DNA of 64,000 nt, taken from NCBI GenBank assembly GCA_017403085.1, contig JAFQOQ010000009.1:66096-130095 (forward strand), in the 5' to 3' direction. Shown here piece by piece: positions 8,244-17,541 of this stretch. The translations under genes and the position numbers were made by a program. Positions within the stretch are counted from its first letter, which is position 1, and each line of letters opens with the position of its first letter. The notes below the pieces were generated by a model, which ran no database searches, was not told the DNA's origin, and worked only from the letters and a program-made list of their open reading frames with translations. The DNA comes from Alphaproteobacteria bacterium. Lineage in GTDB: Bacteria > Pseudomonadota > Alphaproteobacteria > Rs-D84.

Positions 8244-9461
8244 ATGACAGTTAGCGATATTTTAAAAGAATCTTGGTTGTCTATCAGCGGGAATAAAATA
8301 CGATCGTTTTTAACCGTATTGGGAATTATTATCGGTGTTATGGCGGTTGTGATAATGGTTGCTGTGGGTGAAACTGTACAAAAACAGATAACAGACCAAT
8401 TTTCATCACTGGGGACAAACACAATTATGATTCGCGCAGGCGCCGCACAACAGGCCGGTGTTCGAACTGGAAACAGACAGACACTGACAATCCAAGACGC
8501 AGAATTTATCGGCAGATTGCCAGATGTTATGGCGGTGACACCCGTGCAAAATGGTGCCGCACAGGTTATTTATGGAAATAAAAACTGGGCAACATCTATG
8601 GTTGGGGTATATCCTGCGTATGTGGTTGTGCAAAATGTAGAAATGGAATACGGTACATTTTTTGACCAATCCGCCGTACGAAATGCATCTACGTACGCAG
8701 TAATCGGTCCTGAAACCGCCGAAGAATTAGGATTGCCCAAAGATCCCGTCGGCGAGGTTATCAGAATACAAAACACACCATTTACAATTATTGGGGTCAC
8801 GCGCGCAAAAGGTGATTCTGCGATGGGCAGCCAAGATGACATGATTATAATCCCAATCACAACATTAAAAAAACGTATGCAGGGCAGTCGATTCCCAAAT
8901 TCTGTGCAGATGGTGGCGTTAAAACTGTATGAAAATTCTGATAACAATATCGCCATCGATCAAATTACCGCACTGTTGCGCAACCGGCACAGATTGAAGG
9001 AAGATGCCGCAGATGATTTCCAAATTATGGATATGAAACAGGTTATGGAAACAATGACAACCGTGACGGGATATATGAAATTGCTGTTGATTGCGATTGC
9101 AGCGGTGTCACTGTTGGTTGGTGCAATCGGTATTATGAACATGATGCTGGTATCGGTTGCAGAACGTACGCGCGAAATCGGTATTCGCAAGGCAATTGGC
9201 GCACGCGAACGACATATAATTATTCAATTCTTGGCAGAATCTGTGATGATTTCTTTTATCGGTTCTATGATTGGATTGGTGGTTGGGGTCGGCCTGTCCC
9301 AAGGGGTGGGGCGTTTTATACTGGGGTATAATGTACCGTTTAGTATTTGGCCAGTTGTGTTGTCCGTTAGTGTTGCCGTTATCGTCGGGTTGTCGTCGGG
9401 CGTTATGCCGGCGATGAAGGCAGCAAAACTAAACCCAATCGACAGTTTAAGACATGAATAA
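8244..9461 (+). CDS. ABC transporter permease, MacB-like (FtsX/MacB-PCD)
   Basis: 405 aa. Topology of the MacB superfamily: one TM at residues about 20-45, a long periplasmic MacB-PCD domain, then three C-terminal TMs with the typical VAERTREIGIRKAIGA motif and the ending KLNPIDSLRHE. Works as a dimer with the upstream ATPase in mechanotransmission from the inner membrane. SD AAGGAT. No fused ATPase, so a split MacB. Confidence 0.88.
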   Translation: MTVSDILKESWLSISGNKIRSFLTVLGIIIGVMAVVIMVAVGETVQKQITDQFSSLGTNTIMIRAGAAQQAGVRTGNRQTLTIQDAEFIGRLPDVMAVTPVQNGAAQVIYGNKNWATSMVGVYPAYVVVQNVEMEYGTFFDQSAVRNASTYAVIGPETAEELGLPKDPVGEVIRIQNTPFTIIGVTRAKGDSAMGSQDDMIIIPITTLKKRMQGSRFPNSVQMVALKLYENSDNNIAIDQITALLRNRHRLKEDAADDFQIMDMKQVMETMTTVTGYMKLLLIAIAAVSLLVGAIGIMNMMLVSVAERTREIGIRKAIGARERHIIIQFLAESVMISFIGSMIGLVVGVGLSQGVGRFILGYNVPFSIWPVVLSVSVAVIVGLSSGVMPAMKAAKLNPIDSLRHE

Positions 9462-9490
9462 AAAAATCCGCCAAACGGCGGATTTATTTT
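9461..9490. terminator. bidirectional terminator between the ABC operon and rpsO
   Basis: ATCCGCC-AAAC-GGCGGAT flanked by A and T runs. Confidence 0.75.
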
Positions 9491-9762
9491 TATTTACGCA
9501 GACCTAATTTCTTAATCAGGGCTTCGTAATCAGATGGATTACGCTTTTTGATGTAAGCCAACAATTTCTTGCGGCGATTAACCATCAACAACAGACCACG
9601 TTTTGAGTGCTGATCTTTGTGATTAGCCTTCATATGTTCTGTCAAATTGCGAATACGTTCTGTTAAAACTGCAACCTGAGATTCAACGGAACCACCGTTA
9701 TCTGTTTCAGAAACCTTGAATTCCTGAATCAATTCAGATTTTCTTGCCTTTGATACGGACAT
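9490..9762 (-). CDS. rpsO: 30S ribosomal protein S15
   Basis: 90 aa, full length. Start ATG 9762 is chosen by SD AAAGGAAAA; a longer frame upstream is only the truB overlap region. Contains the S15 hallmarks: GS.E.QVA.LT.RI..LT.H and the conserved KRGLLLMVNRRKKLLAY followed by LIKKLGLRK. Binds 16S rRNA central domain. Directly downstream of truB, the usual arrangement; pnp does not follow. Confidence 0.97.
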   Translation of the reverse strand: MSVSKARKSELIQEFKVSETDNGGSVESQVAVLTERIRNLTEHMKANHKDQHSKRGLLLMVNRRKKLLAYIKKRNPSDYEALIKKLGLRK

Positions 9763-9778
9763 TATATTTTCCTTTGTT

Positions 9779-10654
9779 TTAAATTGTTCGTTTTGGATGC
9801 AACAGGCCATCAGATATCGTGCCAATACCAATAAACGTCTTATCGTTATAAACACGATATACGCCGACAGGCGCATCCGTCTTTACAAAGCCACCATTTC
9901 GATAAAAATACGCGTCTTTGTCGGAAAGATTTAGAACCGGAATGTCCCCCAGTCCAAAATCAATCGGTCTAAGAAATTCATCCAGACCGCCGTTATTATT
10001 AACCAGATTTTCTAAAAAATCAAGTTTTACCGCATTTTTTATGTCAAATCCGTTTGTTAGCGTGCGACGTATCATATCAACCGTTGCGTATGCGCCACAA
10101 ATTGTGGCAATATCACGCGCGATTGAACGAACGTATGTGCCACGACTGCACCGTGTTCGAAAATGCCATGATGTGCCGTCGCGCCCCAAAAATTCCAAAG
10201 AATATATATGCACTGGCCGTGGGGGAATTTCGATACTTTTGCCACTGCGGGCAATTTCATGCGCACGACGCCCATTGACATGGACTGCAGAATAAATTGG
10301 GGGTGTTTGCATAATATCGCCAACCAACTGCGACAGGGCAGACGAAACATCGGATTCAGACGGCACGATATCATTGCGGACAATTTCAGTGCCTGTTATA
10401 TCCAATGTATCTGTTTCAAAACCAAATTGGCACGAAAATAAATATTCTTTGACAGACGCATTATGTTCTTCGACAAACGGTATCATTTTTGTTGCATCAC
10501 CAATTGCAATTGGTAAAACGCCCGTTGCCATTGGGTCCAGCGTGCCGATATGGCCAAACTTTTTAGTCCCAAACATACGCGCAACGCGACCACCGGCCGT
10601 GCGCGAAAATACGCCAGTATCCTTGTCTAAGATTATCCAACCTGATTTTGACAT
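9779..10654 (-). CDS. truB: tRNA pseudouridine-55 synthase TruB
   Basis: 291 aa from ATG 10654 (an in-frame TTG at 10669 overlaps mutS). Motif GHIGTLDPMATGVLP carries the catalytic Asp; KEYLF and the RCSRGTYVRS segment are also family features. Isomerises U55 in the T-loop of tRNAs. Starts 8 nt after the mutS stop. Two tRNAs in this same window carry C at position 55 and so could not be TruB substrates. Confidence 0.95.
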   Translation of the reverse strand: MSKSGWIILDKDTGVFSRTAGGRVARMFGTKKFGHIGTLDPMATGVLPIAIGDATKMIPFVEEHNASVKEYLFSCQFGFETDTLDITGTEIVRNDIVPSESDVSSALSQLVGDIMQTPPIYSAVHVNGRRAHEIARSGKSIEIPPRPVHIYSLEFLGRDGTSWHFRTRCSRGTYVRSIARDIATICGAYATVDMIRRTLTNGFDIKNAVKLDFLENLVNNNGGLDEFLRPIDFGLGDIPVLNLSDKDAYFYRNGGFVKTDAPVGVYRVYNDKTFIGIGTISDGLLHPKRTI

Positions 10655-10661
10655 GTTATTT

Positions 10662-13223
10662 TTATCCAAACAGACTTAGTTGTGGTGGTGGCAATTTATC
10701 CGATACGCATGGTTTCTTGGGCGCAGGACGCGATTGTGTCGCGGATGTATCAGCATTAGATGCGGAACAAGTCGCACCATGTGATTCTAATGACGCCAAT
10801 ACAGATTCTGCGCGCGATACCACAGATGCCGGCATGCCAGCCATGCGCGCCACATGAATACCATACGAACGATTTGCAACGCCTGCGATGATTTTGTGCA
10901 TAAATACAATCTCGTTATTATGTTCGCGTACATCAATTGTTAAACATGACACGTTCTGCAAACCGTCCGCACCAACCAACGCGGTTAATTCGTGGTAATG
11001 TGTTGCAAATAATGTTCGCGGTTGCATTTCGTTTAAAAATTCTAAGACAGCCTGGGCAATTGCCATACCGTCATACGTTGCGGTGCCGCGACCAATTTCA
11101 TCAAATATAATGAACGAACGATTGGTTGCACGATTTAAAATATTTGCAGTTTCTGCCATTTCAACCATAAATGTTGATTGACCAGCCGCCAGATTGTCTG
11201 ACGCACCAACACGACTAAACAACTGGTCACAGATACCGATTGTCGCACGGGTTGCGGGAACAAAAGACCCCAGATGCGCCAAGACCACGATAAGTGCATT
11301 TTGGCGCAGATATGTCGATTTACCCGCCATATTTGGCCCCGTCAGCAACGCAATCGCATGCGCGTTCAGATTACAATCGTTTTTCACAAAGTTATCGCCA
11401 CGCGTACGTAATACCATTTCTATGACCGGATGGCGACCACCAACGACATCAAACGCACAATCATCTGTTATAGTGGGTCTGACCCAAGAATATTTTTCTG
11501 CAACCGCCGACAAAGATGTCCAAACGTCAATATCAGCCAATAAATCCGCCGTAGAAAGCAAATCATCTGCGATGGTGCGGATGCGTGCAATAAAATCTGT
11601 GATGATTTCATCTTCTATGGCAGATGCTTTTTCGCCGGCACTGCGAATATCGTTGTCTAAATCAATCAGACGGGCGGTTGTAAAACGCATGTTGCCCGCC
11701 ATCGTCTGGCGATGAATAAAACCAGATTCAGGTGCCATAAGCGCGTCGGCACGGGCGGATGGAACCTCGATAAAATAACCCAAGATATTATTATATTTTA
11801 TCTTTAATGTATTGACGCCGGTTGTCGCAATATATTCAGATTGCAATGCAGCAATCGTTTCGCGCGCACCATGCGACAGGCCACGCATCGCGTCCAGTCC
11901 GCCATGAAACCCATCACGAATAACACCGCCGTCACGGAAAAATGTTGGCAAATCATCTGACATGGCGCGATTTAATTCTGCCGCTAAATCGCCATGCGTG
12001 TTTATTTGCGCAACACGTTGCGATAAATCAGAATCCAAACGCGATGACAATATTTGCACACGTGGTAGCGCAATCATAAAATCTGTAATATGACGCATAT
12101 CACGCGGGGTGCCACGACACGACAACAGACGTGACAGACTGCGCCCGACATCAGGAACAGATGATAGTACATTTGATACAGATAACATAACATCGGGATT
12201 TAACAAAAAGTGGCCAATATGGTGTTGGCGCGAACATATTTGTTCGCGGTCGGCAGATAAACTGCGCAAATATGCACGCAGTTTGCGCGCACCCGCCGCA
12301 GTACGCGTTTCATCCAACACATCCAGCAAACACGCCCCACCGTCGTTAATTGGACCGTCTATTTCCAGACTGCGCCATGTGGCAGAATCAATCAATAACT
12401 GACGTCCAGATTTAAATGTGTATGGCGCACGAAATGTTATTGGCGCGCCACGCTGGGTATTAAACAAATATCCGGCCAACAAACAAATTGCATCGTCTGG
12501 GTGCATAGATACGTCAGAACCAAGCGCACCACCAAATACACGGGTGACAACCGTATCAATATCAGATCGATGATATAATTTTTCATATACTGGCGTAGAT
12601 TTAAAAGTATCGCGCAGATGTTGAATCGTGTTTTCTTCGGCGGCACCAAACGGGAATATTATTTCCGCAGGATTGATACGCACCATATCGTCAAACGCAT
12701 CAGATGTTTTTCCAACAAAGAATTCACCAGTTGATATATCACAGCCCGCAATATCGTATTTGCCACCACCCATGGGCGCAATTGCGACCAAAAAATTCGA
12801 CTTTTTTGGCGTTAATAGGTTTTCATCCGTTAATGTACCGGGCGTCAAGACACGAATAACCTTGCGTTCTATGAATTTATGCCCGCGGGCCTTGGCCTGG
12901 GCCGGGGTTTCCATCTGTTCAACCAGCGCAACCTTGAAACCACTGCGCACCAAACGACCAAAATAGTTATCTGCCGCATGCCATGGAATACCACACATAG
13001 GAATATTTTCGCCGTCTGCATCAGTGCCGCGCGCAGTCAGAACCAATCCTAAAGTACTGCTGATGGTTTTTGCGTCTTCAAAAAAGGATTCATAAAAGTC
13101 ACCCAAACGAAACATTAACAACGCATCTGGATTTTCAGATTTCATATCCACATACTGTTGCATGACGGGGGTTAATTTACTTTTTTCTGCCACGATACGA
13201 CCACTTGTTTTTTTACGCACCAA
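10662..13223 (-). CDS. mutS: DNA mismatch repair protein MutS
   Basis: About 850 aa. N-terminal mismatch-binding domain with FRLGDFYESFFEDA (Phe-x-Glu), connector, lever and clamp, then ATPase with Walker A GPNMAGKST (near residue 625), Walker B FIIFDEIGRGT and ATHYHEL. The start is uncertain: TTG 13223, GTG 13220 and GTG 13190 are all in frame and none has a strong SD; the first two overlap the xseB stop. Co-transcribed xseB-mutS-truB-rpsO. No mutL in the window. Confidence 0.95.
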   Translation of the reverse strand: MVRKKTSGRIVAEKSKLTPVMQQYVDMKSENPDALLMFRLGDFYESFFEDAKTISSTLGLVLTARGTDADGENIPMCGIPWHAADNYFGRLVRSGFKVALVEQMETPAQAKARGHKFIERKVIRVLTPGTLTDENLLTPKKSNFLVAIAPMGGGKYDIAGCDISTGEFFVGKTSDAFDDMVRINPAEIIFPFGAAEENTIQHLRDTFKSTPVYEKLYHRSDIDTVVTRVFGGALGSDVSMHPDDAICLLAGYLFNTQRGAPITFRAPYTFKSGRQLLIDSATWRSLEIDGPINDGGACLLDVLDETRTAAGARKLRAYLRSLSADREQICSRQHHIGHFLLNPDVMLSVSNVLSSVPDVGRSLSRLLSCRGTPRDMRHITDFMIALPRVQILSSRLDSDLSQRVAQINTHGDLAAELNRAMSDDLPTFFRDGGVIRDGFHGGLDAMRGLSHGARETIAALQSEYIATTGVNTLKIKYNNILGYFIEVPSARADALMAPESGFIHRQTMAGNMRFTTARLIDLDNDIRSAGEKASAIEDEIITDFIARIRTIADDLLSTADLLADIDVWTSLSAVAEKYSWVRPTITDDCAFDVVGGRHPVIEMVLRTRGDNFVKNDCNLNAHAIALLTGPNMAGKSTYLRQNALIVVLAHLGSFVPATRATIGICDQLFSRVGASDNLAAGQSTFMVEMAETANILNRATNRSFIIFDEIGRGTATYDGMAIAQAVLEFLNEMQPRTLFATHYHELTALVGADGLQNVSCLTIDVREHNNEIVFMHKIIAGVANRSYGIHVARMAGMPASVVSRAESVLASLESHGATCSASNADTSATQSRPAPKKPCVSDKLPPPQLSLFG

Positions 13224-13407
13224 CTTTTAATGTTTCGATTTTTAATTCGGCTTCTTTTAATAACTGTTCGCAATAGGCCTTTAATTTTATCCCCTGTTCA
13301 TATGCCGCAACAGAATCCGCCAATGGCAATTGGCCAGATTCCATTTTTTTGACCAGTTCCATCAATTGATTGTACGCTTCTTCAAATGATAACTTGTTTT
13401 CTTCCAT
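13213..13407 (-). CDS. xseB: exodeoxyribonuclease VII small subunit
   Basis: 64 aa from ATG 13407 with SD AAGGGG (an upstream in-frame ATG lacks one). XseB features: LSFEEAYNQLMELVKKMESG, LPLADSVAAYEQGIKL, two helices. Binds XseA to form the single-strand exonuclease; xseA is not in the window. First gene of the run down to rpsO. Confidence 0.9.
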   Translation of the reverse strand: MEENKLSFEEAYNQLMELVKKMESGQLPLADSVAAYEQGIKLKAYCEQLLKEAELKIETLKVGA

Positions 13408-13462
13408 TTTTATCCCCTTAGAATCTTGCAAGAAAGGTACAAAAATAAACACAAATTTGCAA

Positions 13463-13486
13463 TAAAAAACCGCGTTTAGCGCGGTT
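13463..13486 (-). terminator. terminator after nth
   Basis: On the minus strand AACCGCG-CTAAA-CGCGGTT followed by a T-run. Separates the ileS-nth unit from xseB-mutS-truB-rpsO. Confidence 0.7.
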
Positions 13487-14132
13487 AAACTTTATCGGGC
13501 GCGTTACACCATTTTGCCACAGGACATTCCGCGCAACGCGGACGCAACGCACGACATGTATATCGACCGTGCAAGACCATGACATGATTTACAATTGGGT
13601 GATATTTCTTGGGGATTTTTTGTAATAATTTTTGTTCTACCCGTTCGGGGGTATTATCAGCATCATCAACCCAACCATATCGATGCGCATTGCGAAAAAC
13701 ATGCGTATCCACACCGATGTTTGGTGCGCCCCACAAGACATTACAAATAACATTTGCTGTCTTTTGCCCAATACCCGGCAATTTCATCAAGGCGTCACGA
13801 TTGTGATATTTAGGCGAAAATGTGTCTGTAATGTTTTCCGCCGTTAATTTTTCTGCCAATGCGATAATATTTTTTGCCTTGTTATTAAAGAAGGAAATAA
13901 CCTTGATATGGCTTTTCAAACCATCTATCCCCAGTGCCAACATTTTGTCCGCCGTTGGCGCAACAGCAAATAAAGCAGGCGTGACTTCATTTACTTTTTT
14001 ATCTGTTGCCTGGGCAGATAAAATGACCGCCACCGCAAAGTTAAATTCATTTGTATGGTACAGTTCCGACCGTATCGTCATATCAACAGTCGGGGGTACC
14101 AATTCAAAATATCTTTGCGGTGAGAGGGACAT
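13485..14132 (-). CDS. nth: endonuclease III
   Basis: 215 aa. Helix-hairpin-helix LPGIGQKTANV contains the catalytic Lys; catalytic Asp in GVDTHV. C-terminal [4Fe-4S] ligands C-x6-C-x2-C-x5-C (CRALRPRCAECPVAKWC). Base-excision glycosylase/AP lyase for oxidised pyrimidines. The start ATG directly follows the stop of the upstream small gene, indicating coupling. Confidence 0.95.
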   Translation of the reverse strand: MSLSPQRYFELVPPTVDMTIRSELYHTNEFNFAVAVILSAQATDKKVNEVTPALFAVAPTADKMLALGIDGLKSHIKVISFFNNKAKNIIALAEKLTAENITDTFSPKYHNRDALMKLPGIGQKTANVICNVLWGAPNIGVDTHVFRNAHRYGWVDDADNTPERVEQKLLQKIPKKYHPIVNHVMVLHGRYTCRALRPRCAECPVAKWCNAPDKV

Positions 14133-14354
14133 TTATTTCATCTTTTTGTTTTTACGAATATATGCCAGTATTTCTGCGTTTTGTTTTTTTACAATTCGCA
14201 AGCTGTCCAACATTGCAAAACCTTCTTTGCTAAGATTCAGTTGGTATTGGCATATCTGATTCGCATTGCAGCGGCCAGAGACTGACAACATATGGTTACA
14301 TTTTGAATGTTTGACTTCTGGATAGAAAAAAATGTGGCAATATTTTGCTGTCAT
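14133..14354 (-). CDS. small Cys-containing protein of unknown function
   Basis: 73 aa, lodged between ileS (stop 11 nt upstream) and nth (start immediately after). SD AGGGGT precedes ATG 14354, supporting it as a real gene. Four Cys within the first 36 residues (C6, C19, C29, C34) and two His (YCHIFFYPEVKHSKCNH) could bind a metal; the C-terminal half is a basic helix. I do not recognise the family. The position suggests co-expression with ileS and nth. Confidence 0.65.
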   Translation of the reverse strand: MTAKYCHIFFYPEVKHSKCNHMLSVSGRCNANQICQYQLNLSKEGFAMLDSLRIVKKQNAEILAYIRKNKKMK

Positions 14355-14365
14355 AATTTACCCCT

Positions 14366-17300
14366 TTATGCCCGTTTTACAGAAACGCTCAGATTATATC
14401 CTTCGATATCATCTGTGTATTCGCCGTCACCTGCAACCATTTCTACAATCAGCGCATCACGCATAATACGCTTTTTATGGGCGTCCATTGCATTTGCCAA
14501 TGCGGGATCTGCAGAATATGTCAAAACAATGCGGTCAGATACATCAAGCCCGGCAGCCTTGCGCGTATCTTGGATAAAACGCAGGGCGTCATTTGCCAAG
14601 CCTTCGGCAACTAAATCTGCGGTGACATTTGTGTCTAAGACAACAACCGCAGTGCTATCTGGCAACGCCGCACCCGAGACGCCATCACGCACATTTAATC
14701 GCGTTTCAAATTCATCAGAATTTAATGTGTGTCCCGCGACAAATAATTTATCGCCTTGAACTTCGTAATCGCCACGCTTTACTGCGGGGATAATATCCTT
14801 TAATGCACCACCCAGACGTGCGCCAATTTTTGGTGTAATCAGATAAACAAAACTGTCTGCAATATCCGCGAACGTTTCATTAAACATAACAGATTTTACA
14901 TTCAATTCGTCTTTGATAATGTCAGCGTATTCTGGCATATTCACACCCGCCACCGTCAGCGAATTTAACGGCAGACGATTACGCAATTTGTGTTGTTCGC
15001 GCAACTGTTTGCCAACAGATACAATCATTTGAACACGACGCATGTCTTCAACGATTTTTTCATCTGTGCTGTCTGCGGTTGGAAACGCGGTTAAATGTAC
15101 AGATTCATCGCCCGTCAAATTGCGATAGATATATTCAGATACAAATGGCGCAAATGGCGCAAGTGTGCGACAGAACACAGTCAGTACCGTGTATAATGTG
15201 TCAAATGCATCTTGTTCTTCGTCCCAGAAACGGGCGCGACCGCGACGGATGTACCAGTTATTTAAAACGTCTAAGAAGCGAACAAATTCTTTGATTGCCG
15301 TATCTGGTTTGTATTCATCCAAAGATTTTTTTACAACACCAATCAAGACATTTAATTCAGATAAAATATACTTGTCCAGCGCGTTGGTCGGATTAGAAAT
15401 CTGGTGCGCAGTCACATTGCCTGCATTTGCATACAAGGTAAAGAAGTGATACGCGTTCCATAACGGCGTCTGAATAACCTTGGTTGATTCTACGAATACC
15501 TTGCCTTCTTTATCAACAGGCACAGGTTCTGCCTTCATAAAATTAGACCCCAAGATATACAAACGCACTGCGTCTGCACCGTATTGTTCAATTTGTTGTT
15601 CTGGATTTACGAAGTTGCGCAATGATTTCGAGAATTTTTTCTTATTCTCATCCACGACCATGCCATTTGCAGATACGGCCTTGAACGCAGGTTTATCAAA
15701 CAACGCCGTTGCCAAAACCATCAGGGCATAGAACCAACCGCGTGTTTGATCCTGGCCTTCGATAATATAATCTGCGGGGAAGGTAGCGTTGAATTTATCC
15801 ACATTTTCAAATGGATAGTGCAGCGACGCCCATGGCATAGAACCAGATTCAACCCAGCAATCTAAAACATCTGGAATACGTGTCCAACCATCGCGTGTCA
15901 ATTTATCCAATGTTGGACGATGCAAATCATCAATTTTTACCCCAAAGAATTCTTCCAATTCTGCAATAGAGCCAAATATTTTAAATTCACCGTCGCGTTC
16001 CCAGATTGGTAATGGCATTCCCCAGAAACGGTTGCGCGAAATTGACCATGGACGCGCGTTTTCAATCCATGAACGGAATCGTTCGCCGGCACTGGTCCAA
16101 TTTACGCGGGCGTTATTTGCCAATAATTTGTCTTTGATTTTTGGAACGTCGATATACCAAGAATCAGTTGCACGTTGGATTAACTTTTCCTTGGAACGAT
16201 CGCCAAATGGATAACTGTGTTTATATTGTTCCTTCTTGACCAATTTGCCATTTGATTTCAACCAATCCATAATGCGTGGCGTTGCTGCAAAAATATTTTC
16301 GCCTGCAAAATCAGCGACCGTTTCATCAAAGTTGCCGTATGTATCAACATTTAATAAAACTGGGAATTTTGGGTCAATATTTTTTGCCGCCCAAAAGTCT
16401 TCGGCACCATAGGCCGGCGCAATATGCACAATACCCGTACCATCAGAATCAGATACATAGTCCGCAGGAATTATTTGGAACAACAAATCAGATTGACCTG
16501 CATAATATGGAAACAGTGGTGTGTAATGCAACCCAACCAAGTCTGCGCCACGTACAGTGCCGATTTGTGTGGCGTTTGCAAATTGCTTTTCATATGCCTT
16601 TAATCTGGATTCTGCGATTACATAGACCGCGCCATCACTATCTTGCATGCGCAGATATGTCATGTTTGGATTTACCGCCAACGCACTGTTTGCAGGCAAC
16701 GTCCATGGCGTTGTTGTCCATGCAATTGCACGATCGCCATTTTCCAGTTCAAACCAAACCGTCACCGCATCATCAACAATTTCGCGATAATCACTGGACG
16801 CTTCGGAATTCGAAATAACTGTGCCATTTACCCAGTCGTATGGATTTACACTATAATCCTTGTACAACAGACCCTTTTCATACAAAGACTTTAATGTCCA
16901 TAACATGGATTCCATATAGTTTTTATCCATGGTTTTATATCCGTATCCGTCACCAATATCAACCCAACGGCCCATACGGGTAATAAAATGATTCCATTCA
17001 CTGGTGTATGTCATAACGTCTGTGCGACACATATCGCAGAACGCCGCAATACCATCAGATGCCACGATATCCTTGGCTGATTTACCGACATTTTTTTCAA
17101 CAGAATTTTCCGCCGGCAACCCATGACAATCCCAACCTAATTCACGATTAACATGACGTCCGCACATTGTTTGAAAGCGCGCAACCATGTCTTTGACAAC
17201 AGAAACACCCAAATGCCCCCAATGCGGCAAACCATTTGCAAAGGGCGGGCCGTCATAAAACGAAAAAGGATGACCCTGTTTGGTTTGTTCAAGCGATTTA

Positions 17301-17389
17301 TGGAATGTATTGTTTTCACGCCAGTATTCTAGCACCTGTTTTTCCAACATAGGAAAATCGGCGCGCGCATCTGTTTTTTGGTATGTCAT
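14366..17389 (-). CDS. ileS: isoleucyl-tRNA synthetase, eukaryote-like (IleS2) type
   Basis: 1007 aa class I synthetase. HIGH region PPFANGLPHWGHLG and the segment GWDCHGLPAENSVEK are of the eukaryotic/IleS2 clade rather than the E. coli type. The KMSKS loop reads KKFSKS (Met replaced by Phe). Editing domain follows with AWTTTPWTLP. The C-terminus lacks the zinc-binding end of E. coli IleRS. IleS2 enzymes are usually insensitive to mupirocin (established for the clade; inferred here). Preceded by an unusual 150-nt leader. Confidence 0.95.
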   Translation of the reverse strand: MTYQKTDARADFPMLEKQVLEYWRENNTFHKSLEQTKQGHPFSFYDGPPFANGLPHWGHLGVSVVKDMVARFQTMCGRHVNRELGWDCHGLPAENSVEKNVGKSAKDIVASDGIAAFCDMCRTDVMTYTSEWNHFITRMGRWVDIGDGYGYKTMDKNYMESMLWTLKSLYEKGLLYKDYSVNPYDWVNGTVISNSEASSDYREIVDDAVTVWFELENGDRAIAWTTTPWTLPANSALAVNPNMTYLRMQDSDGAVYVIAESRLKAYEKQFANATQIGTVRGADLVGLHYTPLFPYYAGQSDLLFQIIPADYVSDSDGTGIVHIAPAYGAEDFWAAKNIDPKFPVLLNVDTYGNFDETVADFAGENIFAATPRIMDWLKSNGKLVKKEQYKHSYPFGDRSKEKLIQRATDSWYIDVPKIKDKLLANNARVNWTSAGERFRSWIENARPWSISRNRFWGMPLPIWERDGEFKIFGSIAELEEFFGVKIDDLHRPTLDKLTRDGWTRIPDVLDCWVESGSMPWASLHYPFENVDKFNATFPADYIIEGQDQTRGWFYALMVLATALFDKPAFKAVSANGMVVDENKKKFSKSLRNFVNPEQQIEQYGADAVRLYILGSNFMKAEPVPVDKEGKVFVESTKVIQTPLWNAYHFFTLYANAGNVTAHQISNPTNALDKYILSELNVLIGVVKKSLDEYKPDTAIKEFVRFLDVLNNWYIRRGRARFWDEEQDAFDTLYTVLTVFCRTLAPFAPFVSEYIYRNLTGDESVHLTAFPTADSTDEKIVEDMRRVQMIVSVGKQLREQHKLRNRLPLNSLTVAGVNMPEYADIIKDELNVKSVMFNETFADIADSFVYLITPKIGARLGGALKDIIPAVKRGDYEVQGDKLFVAGHTLNSDEFETRLNVRDGVSGAALPDSTAVVVLDTNVTADLVAEGLANDALRFIQDTRKAAGLDVSDRIVLTYSADPALANAMDAHKKRIMRDALIVEMVAGDGEYTDDIEGYNLSVSVKRA

Positions 17390-17541
17390 AGTTTTTTACC
17401 TTGGTCTGTTTTTTATATTAAAAATGGGCGCGTATGCGCCCCAGCCACGTGCAGAAGCGCATGTAGCCATTATTTAATAATAATTATTGTTGTTTGTTTC
17501 ATGATAAATACCATACAACGTATAAATATAAATTGCAATTA
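17390..17541 (-). promoter_or_regulatory. ileS leader region with hairpin and possible short ORF
   Basis: Between pheT and ileS. On the minus strand a strong hairpin GGGCGC-ATAC-GCGCCC followed by ATTTTTAAT lies about 45 nt before ileS, either a weak terminator after pheT or an attenuator. An ATG 18 nt beyond opens a 24-codon frame that covers the hairpin and ends at AGG TAA just before ileS; it has two Ile codons (ATT, ATA) but no SD. Attenuation by Ile is speculative. Confidence 0.35.
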
